Source: Candidatus Hydrogenedentota bacterium (GTDB taxonomy: Bacteria; Hydrogenedentota; Hydrogenedentia; Hydrogenedentales; SLHB01). Taken from it: a DNA stretch of 6,387 bases. The position numbers and the translations under genes were made by a program. This document shows, in pieces, positions 5,384-6,387 of the stretch (its first letter is position 1; the number at the start of each line of letters is the position of its first letter). The stretch lies in assembly GCA_022706165.1 (NCBI GenBank), contig JAKJDA010000167.1:305-6691 (forward strand), read 5' to 3'. The notes under the pieces were generated by a model, which was not told the origin of the DNA, ran no database searches, and was given only the letters and a program-made list of their open reading frames with translations.

Positions 5384-6387
5384 GTGGCGGAAAAGGCGTA
5401 CATACAAACCTTCGGCTGTCAGATGAACGAACATGACAGCCAGCGGATGCGCGAAGTCCTCATCCGGAATGGCTACGAGATGACCCAGGAAGCCGCCGAA
5501 GCGACCGTCATCTTGCTGAACACCTGTTCGGTACGGCACAACCCCGAGAACAAGGTGTACAGCGAACTTGGCCGCTTGCGCAAACTGAAAGCGGCGAACC
5601 CGGCTCTTGTCATCGGCGTTGGCGGATGCGTGGCCCAGCAAGAGGGAGAGGCGATCCTCGCCCGCGAGACCGGACCATTTTTTTCATCTGCCCGAGATGA
5701 TTGCGCAGGCGCAAGCGGGCGCGCGCGTCCTGATGACCGAATGGGCCGGTCGGCCTCCGGATCGCATCGTCAATTTCATTCCCGAGGAATACGTCGAATC
5801 GGGACGTGTCGAGGGCTGCCGGGCGTACGTCGCGATTACGCGCGGCTGCGACAACTTCTGCTCGTTCTGCATCGTTCCCAAGACCCGTGGCCGCGAAGTC
5901 AGCCGCGATCCCGGCAACATCCTGCGCGAGGTGCGCCGTCTCGTTCAAAACGGAGCCAAGGAAATATGGCTCCTGGGACAGAACGTGAACCGCTATCAGG
6001 CGGGCGGCTGCGGCTTTTACGAGTTGCTCGACGCGGTGTCGGAGGTCGAGGGACTCCGGCGCCTGCGCTTCACTTCGCCGCACCCGAACGGCTGGAACAA
6101 CGCGCTGTCGGACCTGATGGCGGCGCGGCCGGCGGTCTGCAATCATCTTCATCTGCCGTTCCAGGCGGGTTCGGACCGCGTGCTGGAACGGATGAACCGG
6201 CAGCACACCATCGGCGAGTACCTCGATAAAGTCCGGTATCTGCGCGCGGCGATGCCCCGCATCGAGTTGACCACCGATCTGATCGTCGGATTTCCTTCGG
6301 AAACCGAGGAGGATTTTGAAGGGACGTTGCGCGTGCTCGAAGAGGTGCGCTTTAGTCAGCTCTTTTCGTTCAAGTACTCGCCTCGGC
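5384..6387 (+). pseudogene. miaB: tRNA-2-methylthio-N6-isopentenyladenosine synthase (MiaB), frame broken and cut by the window end
   Basis: MiaB is a cytoplasmic radical-SAM enzyme that methylthiolates i6A37 of tRNAs to ms2i6A37 using two 4Fe-4S clusters. The first part has the N-terminal cluster-binding domain with all three cysteines: C12 (FGCQMNEHDS), C48 (NTCSVR) and C82 (GGCVAQQEGE). Near the T7 run at 5678-5684 the frame fails. The original frame becomes nonsense and ends at 6229. From 5685 the next frame resumes clear MiaB sequence: HLPEMIAQAQ, then RGCDNFCSFCIVPKTRGRE with the radical-SAM CxxxCxxC (codons at 5847, 5859, 5868), LLGQNVNRY, LPFQAGSDRVLERMNR, and TTDLIVGFPSETEEDF up to YSPR. 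Compared with E. coli MiaB as I recall it, about eight residues (the VDxxxG region) are also missing at the break. Start: GTG at 5384 with GGAG (5374-5377) six bases upstream. The C-terminal TRAM domain would lie beyond the window. Confidence 0.88.

Overview
The window is GC-rich bacterial DNA, and every gene in it that looks functional lies on the + strand. The taxon cannot be fixed from the sequence. A Sec-exported parvulin suggests a cell with a periplasm or other extracytoplasmic space. Codon use is strongly G/C-ending, so long antisense open frames appear that are shadows, not genes.

Left third (1-1000), a graveyard of mobile and foreign DNA. It opens with the 3' half of an initiator-type tRNA-Met (anticodon loop to CCA), whose 5' anticodon-stem strand does not match. 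That is the pattern of an attachment site, not a working tRNA. Next come a GNRA-loop hairpin terminator, a cluster of short direct and inverted repeats that look like integrase arm sites, and the first ~87 codons of a tyrosine recombinase. The integrase breaks off near 422. There it meets, tail to tail, what looks like the start of a minus-strand gene with a DnaQ-type exonuclease motif. Beyond this, a + strand fragment resembles the C-terminal tail of an IS66-family transposase. None of the three fragments is complete.

Middle (1000-5171), intact chromosomal genes. An extended -10 promoter precedes a secreted PpiC/SurA-type peptidyl-prolyl isomerase gene, closed by a textbook intrinsic terminator. 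A second sigma-70-like promoter then leads into a two-gene operon. It encodes a four-TM, double-PAS, NarL-class (HisKA_3) sensor kinase and a NarL/FixJ-type response regulator with a LuxR helix-turn-helix. They most likely form a cognate pair; the stimulus and target genes are unknown.

Right end (5172-6387). After a 212-base gap holding a nested GC-rich hairpin comes miaB, the radical-SAM tRNA methylthiotransferase. It starts at GTG and runs off the window. It carries a reading-frame break at a T7 run around 5678-5684, and about eight residues that the family normally has are missing there. It is therefore either a real pseudogene or a sequence error.

I see no clearly new biological system. 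The points most worth checking are the tRNA-linked attachment region with its repeats and layered gene fragments, and the broken miaB.
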